This document shows, one piece after another, positions 63,237 through 64,000 of a DNA stretch of 64,000 nucleotides. The notes beneath the pieces are model-generated. The model was given only the letters and a program-made list of their open reading frames with translations. It searched no databases and was not told where the DNA came from. Made by a program: the position numbers and the translations under genes. Within the stretch, counting starts at the first letter, position 1, and each line of letters opens with the position of its first letter. This stretch comes from Gemmatimonadaceae bacterium (GTDB lineage: Bacteria; Gemmatimonadota; Gemmatimonadetes; Gemmatimonadales; Gemmatimonadaceae), in NCBI GenBank assembly GCA_036003045.1, contig DASYSS010000027.1, positions 44,667 through 108,666 of the forward strand, written 5' to 3'.

Positions 63237-63614
63237 ATGGCTCGTATTTCTGGCGTCGATCTCCCTCGCGACAAAAAGGTCGAGATCGGTCTCACGTACA
63301 TCTACGGCATCGGCCGAAAGAACGCCGCCGAGATCATCAAGAAGAGCGGCGTCGACGCGTCGCTCCGCGTGCGCGATCTCACCGACGCGGACGTGAACAA
63401 GATCCGCGGCGCGATCGAGCGCGAGTACAAGGTCGAGGGCGCGCTCCGCACCGAAGTCGCGATGAACATCAAGCGGTTGATGGACATTGGCTCGTACCGC
63501 GGCATCCGGCACCGCAAGGGACTGCCGGTCCGCGGACAGCGAACGCACACCAACGCGCGCACGAAGAAGGGTCCGCGCCGCGCGATTGCCGGCAAGAAGA
63601 AGGTCACCAAGTAA
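63237..63614 (+). CDS. rpsM: Ribosomal protein S13 (uS13)
   Basis: 125 aa, starting [20 protein letters not shown] and ending in a basic tail ([17 protein letters not shown]). Contains [20 protein letters not shown], the family's signature. It sits in the head of the small subunit. The start is 2 bp after rpmJ. Confidence 0.97.
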   Translation: MARISGVDLPRDKKVEIGLTYIYGIGRKNAAEIIKKSGVDASLRVRDLTDADVNKIRGAIEREYKVEGALRTEVAMNIKRLMDIGSYRGIRHRKGLPVRGQRTHTNARTKKGPRRAIAGKKKVTK

Positions 63615-63656
63615 TTCTCGCGATCACCGCGACCACGTAGAGAGAACTCATTTCGT

Positions 63657-64000
63657 ATGGCGACTGGGAAGAAGGCAAAGCGGGTGGTGGAAGCTGAGGG
63701 GATCGCGCACGTCAGCGCGACCTTCAACAACACGACCATCACGATCACCGACTCGCACGGGAACACCGTGTCGTGGGGGTCGTCGGGCAAGGCGGGCTTC
63801 AAGGGGTCCAAGAAGAGCACGCCCTTCGCCGCGACGGTCGCGGCCGAGCAGTGCGCGCGAGAAGCGCTGACTGCCGGCGTGAAGCGAGTCCACGTTCGCG
63901 TGCAGGGACCGGGCTCTGGTCGCGAGTCGGCGATTCAGGCGTTGGCGACCGCCGGCCTCCAGGTGAAGTCGATCAAGGACGTGACGCCGATCCCGCACAA
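63657..64000 (+). CDS. rpsK: Ribosomal protein S11 (uS11), 3' end beyond the window
   Basis: 114 codons visible. [40 protein letters not shown] and [20 protein letters not shown] match uS11, which lines the mRNA exit path. The gene runs off the window near its C-terminal KDVTPIPHN motif. rpsD, rpoA and rplQ would be expected next. Confidence 0.97.
   Translation, partial: MATGKKAKRVVEAEGIAHVSATFNNTTITITDSHGNTVSWGSSGKAGFKGSKKSTPFAATVAAEQCAREALTAGVKRVHVRVQGPGSGRESAIQALATAGLQVKSIKDVTPIPH

Overview
The window is a GC-rich bacterial chromosome segment with tightly packed genes. Many neighbours share ATGA or GTGA start/stop overlaps, and GTG or TTG starts are common. The gene content suggests a free-living aerobic or microaerobic Gram-negative: an alternative complex III (ActA-F) respiratory operon, a TonB/ExbB/ExbD system, a membrane pyrophosphatase, many lipoproteins, and periplasmic peptidoglycan hydrolases. 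Gemmatimonadota is my best guess. It rests on this gene mix, not on a marker-gene phylogeny. I see no phage, transposase, plasmid or CRISPR genes.

Layout. 1-7105: end of a peptide-type binding protein, a heparinase II/III-like protein, a TrmJ-type RNA methylase, a glutamate-1-semialdehyde-aminotransferase-like enzyme and two amidohydrolase-like proteins, nearly all overlapping. 7161-15140: a CRP/FNR-type palindrome, then actABCDEF and a terminator. 15189-18682: thioredoxin with zinc ribbon, tRNA-Ala, three small hypothetical proteins, an FKBP isomerase and a peroxiredoxin. 18736-24339: two two-component systems, one NtrB/NtrC-like and one OmpR-like. 24372-28016: tonB-exbB-exbD-exbD plus a second TonB-like gene. 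28254-33857: membrane pyrophosphatase, APC permease and DAACS symporter. 33964-36740: a two-subunit molybdenum hydroxylase.

36964-47256 looks like an amino-sugar or murein-recycling region. It holds pheA, a BadF-type sugar kinase, an SSS symporter and a NagB-LmbE fusion; then hesB and a second SSS symporter; then a serine hydrolase that is divergent from a NamZ-type muramidase. 47309-50873: a small lipoprotein, a CDP-alcohol phosphatidyltransferase, inositol-3-phosphate synthase (together a likely inositol-phospholipid route), another lipoprotein and two hypothetical proteins. 50878-59247: an E2 acyltransferase, two small proteins, a PHP phosphoesterase, an SDR, thioredoxin reductase, an MBL hydrolase, a membrane protein, an aspartase, an Rrf2 regulator and a hypothetical protein. 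59259-62951: tRNA-Leu, smpB, amidase, pyrD and pyrF. 63027-64000: start of the rpmJ-rpsM-rpsK ribosomal operon.

The intergenic gaps are notable. At least three kinds of dispersed palindromic elements lie in them. A pair of imperfect long inverted repeats (32261-32407 and 42704-42834) share both arms. A second pair surrounds terminators (15072-15154 and 36790-36935). A CACCGG-rich type lies at 28021-28087 and 33860-33928.
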